This document shows, one piece after another, positions 8,070 through 17,096 of a stretch of 64,000 bases of DNA; the stretch's first letter is position 1, and each line of letters begins with the position of its first letter. Both the position numbers and the translations under genes were made by a program. This DNA comes from Salipiger abyssi (GTDB lineage: Bacteria; Pseudomonadota; Alphaproteobacteria; Rhodobacterales; Rhodobacteraceae). The notes under the pieces are model-generated. The model was given only the letters and a program-made list of their open reading frames with translations. It was not told where the DNA came from and ran no database searches. Location of the stretch: contig NZ_JAEKIS010000005.1 of the NCBI RefSeq assembly GCF_017311415.1, positions 235,029 through 299,028 on the forward strand. The letters run 5' to 3'.

Positions 8070-9130
8070 GTCCCTGCCTCCGGTTTATGTTGTTCGAATG
8101 TCTCTCGGGCGCGGCCCCAGACGCCGTCCTCCAGCGCCTCCAGCCGCGTCAGCCAGGGCAGCAGCTGCCCGGCGAAATCCTCGCTGCTCTCCAGCGGCAG
8201 CAGCGAGGGCAGATTGTCGATCGCCATCACGTCGAGCGGCGGCTCCTCATGCACCCGCAGCACAGGCGCCTCCCAGCTCGTGGCGCGGTCATAGACCTTG
8301 ACGGGCGAGAAATCGCTGTCGGGATCGCAGGCGATATCGCCGATCACGCTCAGCCGTCGCGCATCGCCCGGCGCCGAGGCCGGCACAAAGACCGGCGTGC
8401 CCGGCCGCGCCAGGATGCAGTTGAGAAAGAGCTCATGCTCCAGCACCTCCGGAAACGGCCCGCCATGGGCGGTCTCGGCCATGTCCCATTGCGTCACCCG
8501 CACGCCCATCTTCTCGCAGAGATCGCTGGCGCCGCTGCCGACGCGCCCCAGCGCACCGATCACCAGCGCCCGCGGCCGCTCGGCCCCCGCCGCCGCGTCG
8601 AGCGCGGCGCGCAGATCGGCCTCCATCTCCGGTGAGTTCGGCCAGACCGAGACCGGCGCGCAGATCCCGCCGGCGCGCTGCGCCGCCCAGGCAAAGAGCG
8701 ACACCGCCGCCCCCGCATAGCCCGCCCAGTAGCCGAAGGCCGCCACCCGGCGGCCCTCGACATCCACCAGATATTCCAGATCGTAGAGCGCGCCGCCACC
8801 GGCGGCAAAGCGCCTGAGCAGCACCTGCCCCGCCGGCTGGCCCTTATAGGCATGGCCGAACATGATGTGCCGGTGCACCAGCGGCGTGCCGTCCTCCGGC
8901 AGCTCCTTCAGCCCGAAGATCAGCGCCTCGCGCGGCGCCTGCGGCCAGCTGCCCTCGGGCGCGATCTCCGCCCCGGCGTCGCGATAGGCACCAATGCCGA
9001 TCACCCGGCTGCGGCTCTCCTCCACCGTCACGCGCATGCCCTGCGCCACCAGCTCGGCAACGCCCCGGGGCGTGATGCCCACGCGATCCTCGTTCGGGCG
9101 CTGTTCGGCGCGCACCCACAGATGTGTCAT
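8066..9130 (-). CDS. Saccharopine dehydrogenase, L-lysine-forming (LYS1 type)
   Basis: Interconverts lysine plus 2-oxoglutarate with saccharopine, using NAD. I start it at 9130 (MTHLWVRAEQRPNEDRVGIT), because a GGGAGA ribosome site lies just upstream; an in-frame start at 9157 is less likely. The resulting 354 residues match the single-domain fungal/bacterial enzyme. Motifs: RPNEDRVGITP (alanine dehydrogenase-type N-domain), LIFGLKELPEDGTPL with FGHAYKGQPAG, and VIGALGRVGSGASDL for nucleotide binding. It is the first gene of a two-gene operon with the glutamate-forming partner. The two activities are separate proteins here, not the fused form found in animals and plants. Confidence 0.88.
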   Translation of the reverse strand: MTHLWVRAEQRPNEDRVGITPRGVAELVAQGMRVTVEESRSRVIGIGAYRDAGAEIAPEGSWPQAPREALIFGLKELPEDGTPLVHRHIMFGHAYKGQPAGQVLLRRFAAGGGALYDLEYLVDVEGRRVAAFGYWAGYAGAAVSLFAWAAQRAGGICAPVSVWPNSPEMEADLRAALDAAAGAERPRALVIGALGRVGSGASDLCEKMGVRVTQWDMAETAHGGPFPEVLEHELFLNCILARPGTPVFVPASAPGDARRLSVIGDIACDPDSDFSPVKVYDRATSWEAPVLRVHEEPPLDVMAIDNLPSLLPLESSEDFAGQLLPWLTRLEALEDGVWGRARETFEQHKPEAGT

Positions 9131-9192
9131 GCTGTCTCCCGCTCTGTCCGGCGCCACGCTACCCCAGCGCGCCCGGGGGTGAAACCCAGGGC

Positions 9193-9846
9193 TCAGAGAT
9201 GGGAGCGGGCTGCGGCCCTTTCGGCCCCTTCCAGATGCGGCACCGCGTTGAAAAGCGTCAGCGCCAGCCCGGTGGCCAGCGGCTGGAACCGGTGCAGCGA
9301 GCTGTTCTCGACCGACAGGCAGGCATGCGCCAGCGCCCCCATCCCGAGCCCCATGGTGGCGCGCATGGCAAAACCGATAACCCCGCCGGAGGTCACCACC
9401 ACCGCGCGCCCCTCGCCGGCGGCGATCTCGTGCAGCGCATCCGAAACCCGCGCCTCGAAATCGGCAAAGCTCTCGGGTGCGCCCTCCAGCCCGCCCTCGC
9501 GCCAGACGGTGAAAAGCCGCGGCATGTGCAGGATGAACCCGGCGCGATCCACCGGGATCGCGACCCCGTGCTGCTCGGCAAAGAGCTGCGCCATGGTGAA
9601 ATATTCCAGCTCGTTGAAGCGCGCATCGCGCGACACGTCGAGCCCAAGATCCATTTCCTCGGCGGTCTGGCGATGCCGGGTCAGCGTGCCGCTATAGGCC
9701 CGGGCAAAACGCTCGCCGGTGCCGCGCAGATGCGCCCCCAGCCAGCGCGCCTGCTGCCGCCCCAGATCGCTCAGCCTGTCATATGAGATCTCGTCGCGCG
9801 CGCCGGTATTGGCCTGACCGTGGCGCACCAGAGTGACATGGGACAT
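9193..9846 (-). CDS. Histidine phosphatase superfamily protein (variant active site)
   Basis: A 217-residue protein with the phosphoglycerate-mutase-like fold. The phospho-acceptor motif VTLVRHGQA is at the N-terminus, and SGTLTRHRQTAEEM gives the conserved arginine. The usual second catalytic histidine in a V-H-G-G-V motif is replaced by serine (VVVTSGGVIG), a variant seen in part of the family. The substrate is unknown. It starts at 9846 with a ribosome site AAGGTGG and stands alone on the minus strand between the saccharopine pair and the OmpA-family operon. Confidence 0.8.
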   Translation of the reverse strand: MSHVTLVRHGQANTGARDEISYDRLSDLGRQQARWLGAHLRGTGERFARAYSGTLTRHRQTAEEMDLGLDVSRDARFNELEYFTMAQLFAEQHGVAIPVDRAGFILHMPRLFTVWREGGLEGAPESFADFEARVSDALHEIAAGEGRAVVVTSGGVIGFAMRATMGLGMGALAHACLSVENSSLHRFQPLATGLALTLFNAVPHLEGAERAAARSHL

Positions 9847-9909
9847 CCACCACCTTCCTTTCCACCGCCTCTTACGAAGCGCGGGCGGAAATGAAAAGTG
9901 CCACGCAGC

Positions 9910-9934
9910 CCTTTCATCTTTCCGGCAAATACTC
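9910..9934 (-). repeat. 25-base dispersed repeat, copy 1
   Basis: On the minus strand this reads GAGTATTTGCCGGAAAGATG followed by AAAGG. An exact copy lies in the opposite orientation at 21282-21306. Both are intergenic. Similar GAGTATTT...AAGATGAA strings are common between genes of roseobacters; that is from memory and unchecked. Confidence 0.7.
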
Positions 9935-10000
9935 CCACGCCGCCCCCGCCACGGGCCGAACGCATATACGGCGCAGCAGACACCGCCACGAGCGCCTGCC

Positions 10001-10029
10001 GCCGCCTGACGCCGGAGGCGTCGGGCGGC
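10001..10029 (-). terminator. Strong hairpin downstream of the OmpA-family operon
   Basis: A 13-base-pair stem (GCCGCCTGACGCC with GGCGTCGGGCGGC, one G-U pair) closes a three-base loop. It lies 33 bases after the end of the 110-residue gene. There is no clear T run, so it may stabilise the 3' end rather than terminate by itself. Confidence 0.5.
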
Positions 10030-10061
10030 TTGCCCTGTGCCGCGTCAGCGGCGCCGCCAGA

Positions 10062-10394
10062 TCAGGCCGCGCCGCCCTGCTGGCGCTCGATCCAGGCGCG
10101 CATCTCCTCGGCCTCGTGGCGCGCCTCGCGCAGCCCCTCCATCGCCGCAGACAGCTCCGCCTCGGTCTGTGCCAGCTGGTTGGTCAGCTCCGCCTCGCGC
10201 TGTTGCAGGTAGGTGATCGCCTGATCGCGGGTCTCCTCGGCCTCGTGCAGCTCCTGGCTCATGCGCTCCAGCTGATCCACATCCGCCTGGCTGATCCGCT
10301 TGAAACGATGCACCAGCCAGTTGGCGAACCAGCCCATGCAGAAGGCCACAAAGAGAATGATCGCCGTGGCGATCACGAATTCCGTCCTGTTCAT
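10062..10394 (-). CDS. Membrane-anchored coiled-coil protein (110 aa)
   Basis: One N-terminal membrane helix (FVIATAIILFVAFCMGWFAN) is followed by about 75 residues rich in Glu, Gln, Ala and Leu with clear heptad character (QLERMSQELHEAEETRDQAI). This predicts a coiled coil facing the cytoplasm. The start overlaps the stop of the OmpA-family gene by ATGA, so the two are coupled. The pair may form a small envelope complex; no function can be read from the sequence. Confidence 0.8.
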   Translation of the reverse strand: MNRTEFVIATAIILFVAFCMGWFANWLVHRFKRISQADVDQLERMSQELHEAEETRDQAITYLQQREAELTNQLAQTEAELSAAMEGLREARHEAEEMRAWIERQQGGAA

Positions 10395-12304
10395 TCCCCT
10401 GCCCCTTCTTCTTCCACGCCGTCGGCCTCCGTATCGCCTTCCCCGGCGGCCTCTTCAAGCTCTTCCAGCGTGGTCTGCACCTCCGGCACCGGCTCGGGTC
10501 GGATGAGCTTGAACTCGATACGGCGATTGGCCTCGCGTCCCGCCTCGGTGCCATTGTCGGCGATGGGCAGCTCCTCGCCGTAACCGGTCACGCGATAGGA
10601 GGCGGTCAGCACCCTGCGGTTACGCAGCGCATCCAGCACCGCCTGCGCACGATCCTGGCTGAGCGCCTGGTTCATCGACTCGCGGCCCTGGCTGTCGGTA
10701 TGGCCCTGAATCTCCAGCGGGATGTCGCCGCAAAGTTTCAACAGCTCGGCGATGTCGTCCATCACATCCTTGGCGGAGGCATCGAGATTGGCCGAGCCCG
10801 GCTCGAAGGTGATCTTGCGGTCGCCGATGATCTCGACGATCTGCGCCTCGCATTCCTCGGGCGTCGGGATGCCCAGCGTCGGGTCGAGTTTCTCCTGATA
10901 GGTGACGTCGATCTCGACCTCCGCCGCTTCACCCAGCTTGTCCGAGAGCAGACCCGCGATCTCGTCGGCCGCGTCGGCATTGCCGGTATTGCCCGCCACC
11001 GACACCAGATCCGGCGTCACCCGCACCACACCGTTCGACAGCTCACCCAGCGCCTCCAGCCCCGCCAGCACCCGCGCCGACCAGCCCGAGGGCAGCGTGT
11101 CGTCGACCCGCGCGGCGGTATAGACCGACTCAGAGGTGAAGAGCGCACGGGCGAAACTGTCGGCGGTCTGACGCGAAATCTCAGACTGCACCCGCCCACG
11201 CAGCTGCACCGAGCCCTCGGGGCTCAGCGTCGCGGTGAATTCCGGCGGGCCCTGATCGCTTTCTTCGGGAATTTCCGGAAGCACGGCCTTCAGCGCGAAA
11301 ACCTCCGGAAGCCCGCTTTCCAGCTCGCCCACGACGCGGTCGAAGAGACCCGGATCGGTGCCCTCGGGCGCCAGCAGCGCCACATCGGCATTGGAGATTG
11401 TGACCGCGCCGCCGCCCAGATCCTGCACCGCGCCGATGGCCAGTACCGCCGCGTCGCCCCAGCGCCGCGTCGGCACCCCCAGCCCCAGCCGGCAGTTTGC
11501 GCCATCCGCAACACCGGCCTCCTCCGCCGCCGCAAGGATGCGGGTGCGGGCCTCTTCGGTATCGGCGGAACAGGCGTCGAAGCGCCCCCCCTCCTCGTCG
11601 ATGAGAAAGCGCAGGATGAACGGGGTGATCACCGGGCGCGGCGCCGAGAGATCGAGCGCCAGCTCCACCCCGTCGGGCACCCGGCGTTCGAGATCGGCAA
11701 GCAGCCGGCGGCGCGCTTCCTCGCTGTCGGTCATCGCCTTGATCGCAACCGCGCCGGCACCGACCGACACCTTGGAGCGCGGCAGGTCGCGCAGTACTCG
11801 GGAGCCGAAGCGCATGGCCTCAGACCAGCCCTCGGGTGCGGGAAAATCCGCCACTTCCAGCAGGTCGGACACCTCGCCCTCGTCGCCGGCGAGATCGGCG
11901 AAGCTCTCGATCAGGGTCTCGCGGTCCATAGCGGCGGGGATCAGCCCGATCACCGAGATGCCTTCGTCATTGCGCAGGATCTCGACGGAAAAGCGCGGCG
12001 GCTTGATGTCGTCGGCATCGGCGACGAGCATCTGGTCGATCACCCGTGCCGAATCCACCACGGTGCCGGCAACGGTCACCGCCTGGAAGCGCGCCGCCTC
12101 GTCCGGAGCCTCGCCGATCAGGAAGACCTGAAGCCCGTTCACATCGACCTCGGCCCAGTCGAGCTCTGCCAGATCCAGCGCCGTCTCGACCCCGGCGCGC
12201 GAGCTGTCTTCCACGAGGCGTAACGCAAACACGGCGGCGAGAAGACAGAGACAGGCGGCAGCCAGAAGGGTCGCGGCGGGGATGGCGAGTTTGGACAGGC
12301 GCAT
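10391..12304 (-). CDS. OmpA-family peptidoglycan-binding envelope protein
   Basis: A 637-residue protein started at 12304 (MRLSKLAIPAATLL), where AAGGAAG lies about ten bases upstream; longer in-frame starts lack this. An N-terminal hydrophobic segment is followed by a long acidic periplasmic region with repeats that resemble BON domains. The C-terminal OmpA domain has FEPGSANLDASAKDVMDDIA, then IQGHTDSQGRESMNQALSQ, and YGEELPIADNGTEAGREANR with RRIEFKL. Such domains bind peptidoglycan. The tail is very acidic. It is coupled to the coiled-coil gene downstream. Confidence 0.88.
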   Translation of the reverse strand: MRLSKLAIPAATLLAAACLCLLAAVFALRLVEDSSRAGVETALDLAELDWAEVDVNGLQVFLIGEAPDEAARFQAVTVAGTVVDSARVIDQMLVADADDIKPPRFSVEILRNDEGISVIGLIPAAMDRETLIESFADLAGDEGEVSDLLEVADFPAPEGWSEAMRFGSRVLRDLPRSKVSVGAGAVAIKAMTDSEEARRRLLADLERRVPDGVELALDLSAPRPVITPFILRFLIDEEGGRFDACSADTEEARTRILAAAEEAGVADGANCRLGLGVPTRRWGDAAVLAIGAVQDLGGGAVTISNADVALLAPEGTDPGLFDRVVGELESGLPEVFALKAVLPEIPEESDQGPPEFTATLSPEGSVQLRGRVQSEISRQTADSFARALFTSESVYTAARVDDTLPSGWSARVLAGLEALGELSNGVVRVTPDLVSVAGNTGNADAADEIAGLLSDKLGEAAEVEIDVTYQEKLDPTLGIPTPEECEAQIVEIIGDRKITFEPGSANLDASAKDVMDDIAELLKLCGDIPLEIQGHTDSQGRESMNQALSQDRAQAVLDALRNRRVLTASYRVTGYGEELPIADNGTEAGREANRRIEFKLIRPEPVPEVQTTLEELEEAAGEGDTEADGVEEEGAGE

Positions 12305-12368
12305 CGGCCTCGGCTTCCTTTTTGTTGTTGTTGCGGGGTCTGATACGCGCCGCAACGGCATCGCGCAA

Positions 12369-13337
12369 TCAGGCGAGCAACGCAGCGGCGAAAAACAGCA
12401 CAGGCAAAAGCCCCGCATCGCGGTTGGCGCGGAACAGCATCAGCAGGCGGTCATTGTCGTTCACGTCGAGCCGGCGCAGCTGCCAGAGCATGTGCCAGCC
12501 CATGGCCCAGGGCCCACCGATAAGGATCACCAGTTGCAGGATCTCGCCACGCGGGGCGGCGGCGATGATCGCCAGCCCCATGAGCGCGATACTGACCACC
12601 AGGAACCGGGCGAGCCACTTCGGCGTGGCATCATCGCCAAAGAGCCGCGCGGTGGATTTGACGCCGATCAGCGCGTCGTCCTCCTTGTCCTGATGGGCGT
12701 AGATCGTGTCGTAGAACAGCGTCCAAGCCATGCCGGAGAGATAGAGCAGCACCGCCGGCAGGCCGAGCGAGCCGCTATGGGCCGTCCAGGCCAGCAGCGC
12801 GCCCCAGTTGAAGGCGATGCCGAGAAAGACCTGCGGCCACCAGGTGAAACGCTTGGCGAAGGGATAGATCGCCACCGGCAGCAGCGACAGCACGCCGAGC
12901 GCGATGGCCATGGGCGGGAAAGTCAGCAGGATCGCGAAGGACACCAGCGCCTGCGCCGCCGTCCAGGCCAGCGCCTGTTTCGCCGAGACCCGCCCCGAGG
13001 GAATCGGCCGCGAGGCGGTGCGCGCCACCGATCCGTCGATATGCCGGTCTGTGATGTCGTTCCAGGTACAGCCTGCGCCGCGCATCAGAAAGGCGCCGAT
13101 GCCGCAGCCAGCAAAGATCCACAGATCGAACCAGGAGGCGCGCCCGTCATGCACCATCGACAGTAAGAGCCCCCACCAGCAGGGCAGCAGCAGCAGCCAT
13201 GTGCCGATGGGCCGGTCGGCGCGGGAAAGCCGCAGATAGGGGCGGAACCAGGCCGGTGCCCAGTGATCGACCCAATTGCCGCGGACGGCGTCCGCGACCT
13301 GGCCCTCTGCCTCTGGCGTTGTTCCGTGCTGGCTCAT
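12369..13337 (-). CDS. ubiA: 4-hydroxybenzoate polyprenyltransferase
   Basis: Attaches the polyprenyl tail to 4-hydroxybenzoate in ubiquinone synthesis, in the inner membrane. The protein starts at 13337 (MSQHGTTPEAEG) and has 322 residues with about eight to nine membrane segments. The first aspartate motif is CTWNDITDRHIDGSVARTAS and the second is YDTIYAHQDKEDD, both typical of UbiA. It is divergent from rsmE. The two genes' starts lie at most 12 bases apart, so their promoters must overlap the neighbouring coding sequence. Confidence 0.96.
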   Translation of the reverse strand: MSQHGTTPEAEGQVADAVRGNWVDHWAPAWFRPYLRLSRADRPIGTWLLLLPCWWGLLLSMVHDGRASWFDLWIFAGCGIGAFLMRGAGCTWNDITDRHIDGSVARTASRPIPSGRVSAKQALAWTAAQALVSFAILLTFPPMAIALGVLSLLPVAIYPFAKRFTWWPQVFLGIAFNWGALLAWTAHSGSLGLPAVLLYLSGMAWTLFYDTIYAHQDKEDDALIGVKSTARLFGDDATPKWLARFLVVSIALMGLAIIAAAPRGEILQLVILIGGPWAMGWHMLWQLRRLDVNDNDRLLMLFRANRDAGLLPVLFFAAALLA

Positions 13338-13349
13338 ATGGTGCGCCTC

Positions 13350-14072
13350 ATGACTGCGAAGGTTCGCCTGTTTGTAGATCACCCGCTGGGCGCGGGACAA
13401 CCTGTCCCGCTGACGCGGGAGCAGGCACATTATCTCTTTTCCGTGATGCGGCTGGGCGCCGGGGCCGCAATCCTGCTCTTCAACGGGCAGGACGGCGAGT
13501 GGCGCGCGGAGATTTCCGAGGCCGGCAAGCGCGGCGGCGCGGCTGTCTGCGCGGAACGGACGCGGGCGCAGGAGATGCCGCCGGATCTGTGGCTGCTGTT
13601 TGCGCCGATCAAGAAGGCGCGCACCGATTTCATCGTGGAAAAGGCGGTGGAGCTGGGGGTGCGGCGGATCCTGCCGGTGCAGACTCAGTTTACCAATTCC
13701 GAGCGCATCCGGCAGGATCGGTTGCAGGCGCATGCGGTTGAGGCGGCGGAACAATGCGGCGCCTGTTTCGTGCCCGAGGTGACCGAGCTCGCGCGACTTG
13801 ACCGGCTGCTGACGGAGTGGCCGGCGGAGCGGGCGCTGCTCTTTTGCGACGAGGCCGAGGCGGGCAGCCGCTCCTCCGCCCTTGCGGGCGTCCTCGCCCC
13901 GGCGGCGGTGCTGATCGGGCCGGAGGGCGGGTTCTCCGAGCCCGAGCGCGCCCGGCTCGGGGCGATGGACCAGACCCGGGTGATCGCGCTCGGGCCGCGC
14001 ATCCTGCGCGCCGACACGGCGGCGGTGGCGGCGCTGACGCTGTGGCAGGCCACGAACGGGGACTGGGCATGA
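13350..14072 (+). CDS. rsmE: 16S rRNA (uracil-1498-N3)-methyltransferase
   Basis: Methylates U1498 of 16S rRNA using S-adenosylmethionine. A 240-residue SPOUT (knotted) methyltransferase: N-terminal PUA-like part (VRLFVDHPLGAGQ), KKARTDFIVEKAVELGVRRI in the middle, and the knot motifs VLIGPEGGFSEPE and ALGPRILRADTAAVAAL. I start it at 13350 because family members begin just before xAKxRLF. The ATG at 13338 is possible and would abut the ubiA start codon exactly. The next gene overlaps its stop codon. Confidence 0.94.
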   Translation: MTAKVRLFVDHPLGAGQPVPLTREQAHYLFSVMRLGAGAAILLFNGQDGEWRAEISEAGKRGGAAVCAERTRAQEMPPDLWLLFAPIKKARTDFIVEKAVELGVRRILPVQTQFTNSERIRQDRLQAHAVEAAEQCGACFVPEVTELARLDRLLTEWPAERALLFCDEAEAGSRSSALAGVLAPAAVLIGPEGGFSEPERARLGAMDQTRVIALGPRILRADTAAVAALTLWQATNGDWA

Positions 14073-14599
14073 GCCTCGTGCGGCCCGAAGTCCGGTCAGC
14101 GCTATCACAATGGCGCGAGGCGCTATACGGCGCGGGCGTGCTGGCGCTGGGGCTCTACTGGGCGTTTTTCACCGGCGGCGGGCTGTTGCACTGGGTGGGC
14201 TATGTGGTCGCCGCCGCCGGCGCGCTGCTGCTGATCGCCGGGCTCCAGCGCGGGCGCTTCCGCATGGGCGGCGGCGGGCCCGGCATTGTGCAGGTGATCG
14301 AGGGCCGCATCAGCTATTTCGGCCCGCTGACCGGCGGCGCCGCCGATCTCGACACGCTCACCGCCCTCACCCTCGACCGTCGCGGCAAACCGGCGCATTG
14401 GCTGCTGCACCGGCCCGACGAGCCGCCGCTCGCCATCCCGCTCAACGCCGAAGGGGCGGATGCGCTCTTCGATGCGTTTGCCACCCTGCCCGGCCTGCCG
14501 ACCGAACGCATGCTCACCGAGATGCACCGTGCGTCGCGGCACTCGGTGACCATCTGGGAGGCGCCTTTGCGCGAGTCCACACACCTCCGTCTGCATTGA
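14069..14599 (+). CDS. Two-span membrane protein, function unknown
   Basis: A 176-residue protein whose ATG overlaps the rsmE stop (ATGA). Two membrane helices lie near residues 21-40 and 43-62 (VLALGLYWAFFTGGGLLHWV and the following hydrophobic stretch). A soluble domain of about 110 residues follows, with GGPGIVQVIEGRISYFGPLT. I do not recognise the family. Conserved-looking composition and tight coupling to rsmE and gshA support a real gene. Confidence 0.75.
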   Translation: MSLVRPEVRSALSQWREALYGAGVLALGLYWAFFTGGGLLHWVGYVVAAAGALLLIAGLQRGRFRMGGGGPGIVQVIEGRISYFGPLTGGAADLDTLTALTLDRRGKPAHWLLHRPDEPPLAIPLNAEGADALFDAFATLPGLPTERMLTEMHRASRHSVTIWEAPLRESTHLRLH

Positions 14600-14665
14600 C
14601 AAGGCAGACCATTCCGCCCATGCCTGACCTTCAAAGCGACAGGCCAAGACAATCGGAGCGCCCTC

Positions 14666-16036
14666 ATGTCCATCCCTCAATCCGGCGGCGGCCCGATCGA
14701 AAGCCACGCGCAGCTCGCGGACTACCTGGCCGCCGGCTGCAAGCCGAAAGCCGACTGGCGCATCGGCACCGAGCACGAGAAATTCGGCTATCTCACCGAC
14801 ACCCACGCGCCGCTGCCCTATGACGGGCCGCGCTCGATCCGCGCGGTTCTGGAAGGGCTGCGCGACCGCTACGGCTGGGAGCCGGTCAGCGAGGGCGGGC
14901 ATATCATCGGGCTCGAAAAGGACGGCGCCAATGTCTCGCTGGAGCCCGGCGGTGCGCTGGAGCTTTCGGGCGCGCCGCTCGAGACCATCCACCAGACCTG
15001 CGACGAGGTGAACGAGCATCTGCGCGAAGTGAAATGCGTCGCCGACGAGATCGGCGTGGGCTTTATCGGGCTCGGCGCCGCGCCGGACTGGATGCATGAC
15101 GAGATGCCGCTGATGCCCAAGGGGCGCTACAAGCTGATGGATGCCTATATGGGCACGGTCGGCACCACCGGCACGACGATGATGCGGCGCACCTGCACCG
15201 TGCAGGTGAATCTCGATTTCGGCTCCGAGGCCGATATGGTGAAAAAGATGCGCGTGGCGCTGGCGCTGCAACCGGTGGCGACCGCGCTTTTTGCCAACTC
15301 GCCGTTTTTCGAGGGCAAGCCCAACGGCATGAAGAGCTACCGCTCTTATGTCTGGCGCAATCTCGACGCGGCGCGCACCGGCATGCTGCCCTTTGTCTTC
15401 GACGAGGGGTTCGGCTTTGAGGCCTACGCGGAATACGCGCTCGATGTGCCGATGTATTTCGTCTATCGCGACGGCAAGTATATCGACGCGCTGGGGATGT
15501 CCTTCCGCGATTTCCTCAAGGGCGAGTTGCCCGCGCTGCCCGGCGAGAAACCGACCCTGTCGGACTGGGCCGACCATCTCACGACGATCTTCCCCGAGGC
15601 GCGGCTGAAGAAATTCATCGAGATGCGCGGTGCCGATGGCGGGCCGTGGCGGCGGCTTTGCGCGCTGCCGGCCTTCTGGGTCGGGCTGACCTACGATCAG
15701 GGCGCACTGGATGCGGCCTGGGATCTGGTCAAGGACTGGGACGCGGAGACCCGCGAGGGGCTGCGCGTGGCGGCCTCGGAACAGGCGCTTCAGGCGGAGG
15801 TGAACGGCATCGGCATGCACGATCTCGCGCGGCAGACGCTGGAGATCGCCGAGGCCGGGCTCAAGGCGCGCGCCTGCCCCGGCGCTGGCGGGCTTCTGCC
15901 CGACGAGACGCATTTCCTCAACGCGCTCAAGGAGAGCGTGGAGACCGGCAAGGTCGCCGCCGACGAGCTGCTGGAGCATTATCACGGCGACTGGAACGGC
16001 GACCTGAGCCGGATCTACAGCCAGTACAGCTACTGA
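14666..16036 (+). CDS. gshA: Glutamate-cysteine ligase (plant-type)
   Basis: Makes gamma-glutamylcysteine, the first step of glutathione synthesis. At 456 residues it matches the plant/alphaproteobacterial class, not the E. coli class. Motifs: DWRIGTEHEKFGYLTDT near the N-terminus (ATP/glutamate site), GANVSLEPGGALELSGAPL, MMRRTCTVQVNLDFGSEADM, and YFVYRDGKYIDALGMSFRDF. It lies 66 bases after the two-span membrane gene, with a weak ribosome site. Confidence 0.95.
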   Translation: MSIPQSGGGPIESHAQLADYLAAGCKPKADWRIGTEHEKFGYLTDTHAPLPYDGPRSIRAVLEGLRDRYGWEPVSEGGHIIGLEKDGANVSLEPGGALELSGAPLETIHQTCDEVNEHLREVKCVADEIGVGFIGLGAAPDWMHDEMPLMPKGRYKLMDAYMGTVGTTGTTMMRRTCTVQVNLDFGSEADMVKKMRVALALQPVATALFANSPFFEGKPNGMKSYRSYVWRNLDAARTGMLPFVFDEGFGFEAYAEYALDVPMYFVYRDGKYIDALGMSFRDFLKGELPALPGEKPTLSDWADHLTTIFPEARLKKFIEMRGADGGPWRRLCALPAFWVGLTYDQGALDAAWDLVKDWDAETREGLRVAASEQALQAEVNGIGMHDLARQTLEIAEAGLKARACPGAGGLLPDETHFLNALKESVETGKVAADELLEHYHGDWNGDLSRIYSQYSY

Positions 16037-16096
16037 GCGCAGCCTATCTGCGTCGTCCGGGCCAGCCCTGCGGCCCGGAGCAGCTTTCTGCCGTGC

Positions 16097-16693
16097 TCAG
16101 GCGGAGGCGCGGCGCGAAACGTTGCGCTTGAAATACTCATGCACTTCCTGCTTGCGGCGGGCGATCTCTTCCGGCGATGGCTCGGCTTCGGCCTGAAGCA
16201 GCACCGCATAGGAATCGAGTGCGCTCGGCCGATGTCCCCGCGTCCGGCGCGCGGAAGCGGCGTCGCCGCGCTCCGCATCGTCGCGGGCACGCGGCTTCAT
16301 CCGGCCACGCGGCTGACCCCAGGCGTTTTCTCGCGGCTCGGAGGGCAGAGACAGCAGCAGGATGTAGATCAGCCCGCCAACCATCGGCGCCAGCATCACG
16401 AGCGCCCAGAACCCGGAGCGTCCGGTATCGTGCAGGCGGCGGATGCCCACGGAGATATTCGGCACAAGCGTCAGCAGCGACAACAGCGGCGTCCAGTAGG
16501 AGAACGGGTTCAGCGGCGGAAGCCCACCCGCCTCGCTCACTCGCATCACCGTCATCGCATCGGCAACCCCTGCCGCGATCATCGCCAGCCCGATGACGAG
16601 GGCCGGCCACCAGTATTCCGAGCGCGTCGCCCGGGCGTTCAATGTCAGTGCGTTGAAAAGATAGGATTCGAAGGCGGAGATGGGGCCGTACAT
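16097..16693 (-). CDS. DUF805 family membrane protein
   Basis: A 198-residue inner-membrane protein with the DUF805 signature: FNALTLNARATRSEYWW near the start and NISVGIRRLHDTGRSGFW in the middle, with about four membrane helices. It carries an unusual C-terminal soluble tail of about 75 residues rich in Arg, Ala and Glu. The start at 16693 (MYGPISAFESYLF) places the family domain at the beginning; an upstream in-frame start would add unrelated residues. It is convergent with gshA. Confidence 0.88.
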   Translation of the reverse strand: MYGPISAFESYLFNALTLNARATRSEYWWPALVIGLAMIAAGVADAMTVMRVSEAGGLPPLNPFSYWTPLLSLLTLVPNISVGIRRLHDTGRSGFWALVMLAPMVGGLIYILLLSLPSEPRENAWGQPRGRMKPRARDDAERGDAASARRTRGHRPSALDSYAVLLQAEAEPSPEEIARRKQEVHEYFKRNVSRRASA

Positions 16694-16883
16694 GACGATG
16701 TCTCTATGTGGATGGCAAAGCGGTTGCGCAGAAGGCTCGCGCGGTGCGAAGGCCGAAATGCGGCGCAAGCAGGACCTTTTCGCGGGCGGGCATTGTTTTG
16801 CGTCTCATGCAGCGCGACGCCGAGACAGGCCAGCGATTGCAGCGCTGCGGTCCTCTGCGAGTACGACGGTATTGGGGGGAGTT

Positions 16884-16983
16884 AAGTACCTCGGCGCCAC
16901 GCACTGGGTGGGGGCTGAAACGGCGTGACGCCGAGGGAAGCCATATGCAGCTACCCTCTCTGTATCGCCCTGCATTCGGGCGG
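16884..16983. repeat. 100-bp duplicated intergenic element, copy A
   Basis: A 100-base unit repeated at 17097-17196 with 95 matches in 100, offset 213 bases, same orientation. It contains a long stem: CCTCGGCGCCACGC pairs with GCGTGACGCCGAGG (13 of 14 pairs) around a loop of about 20 bases. A second small stem, CGCCC/GGGCG, sits near its 3' end. It lies in the 561-base gap between the DUF805 gene and the RsbW-like gene. The nature of the element is unknown. Confidence 0.85.
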
Positions 16984-17096
16984 AATTGTGATCTGTTGGT
17001 GTTCATCCTACGGCAATCGCACAGCGCCGCCGGTGCGTGGAAAAACGCACAAAACCCGCGCGGGGCGGGTGACGGGGAAGCGGTGGATTTGGGGGG

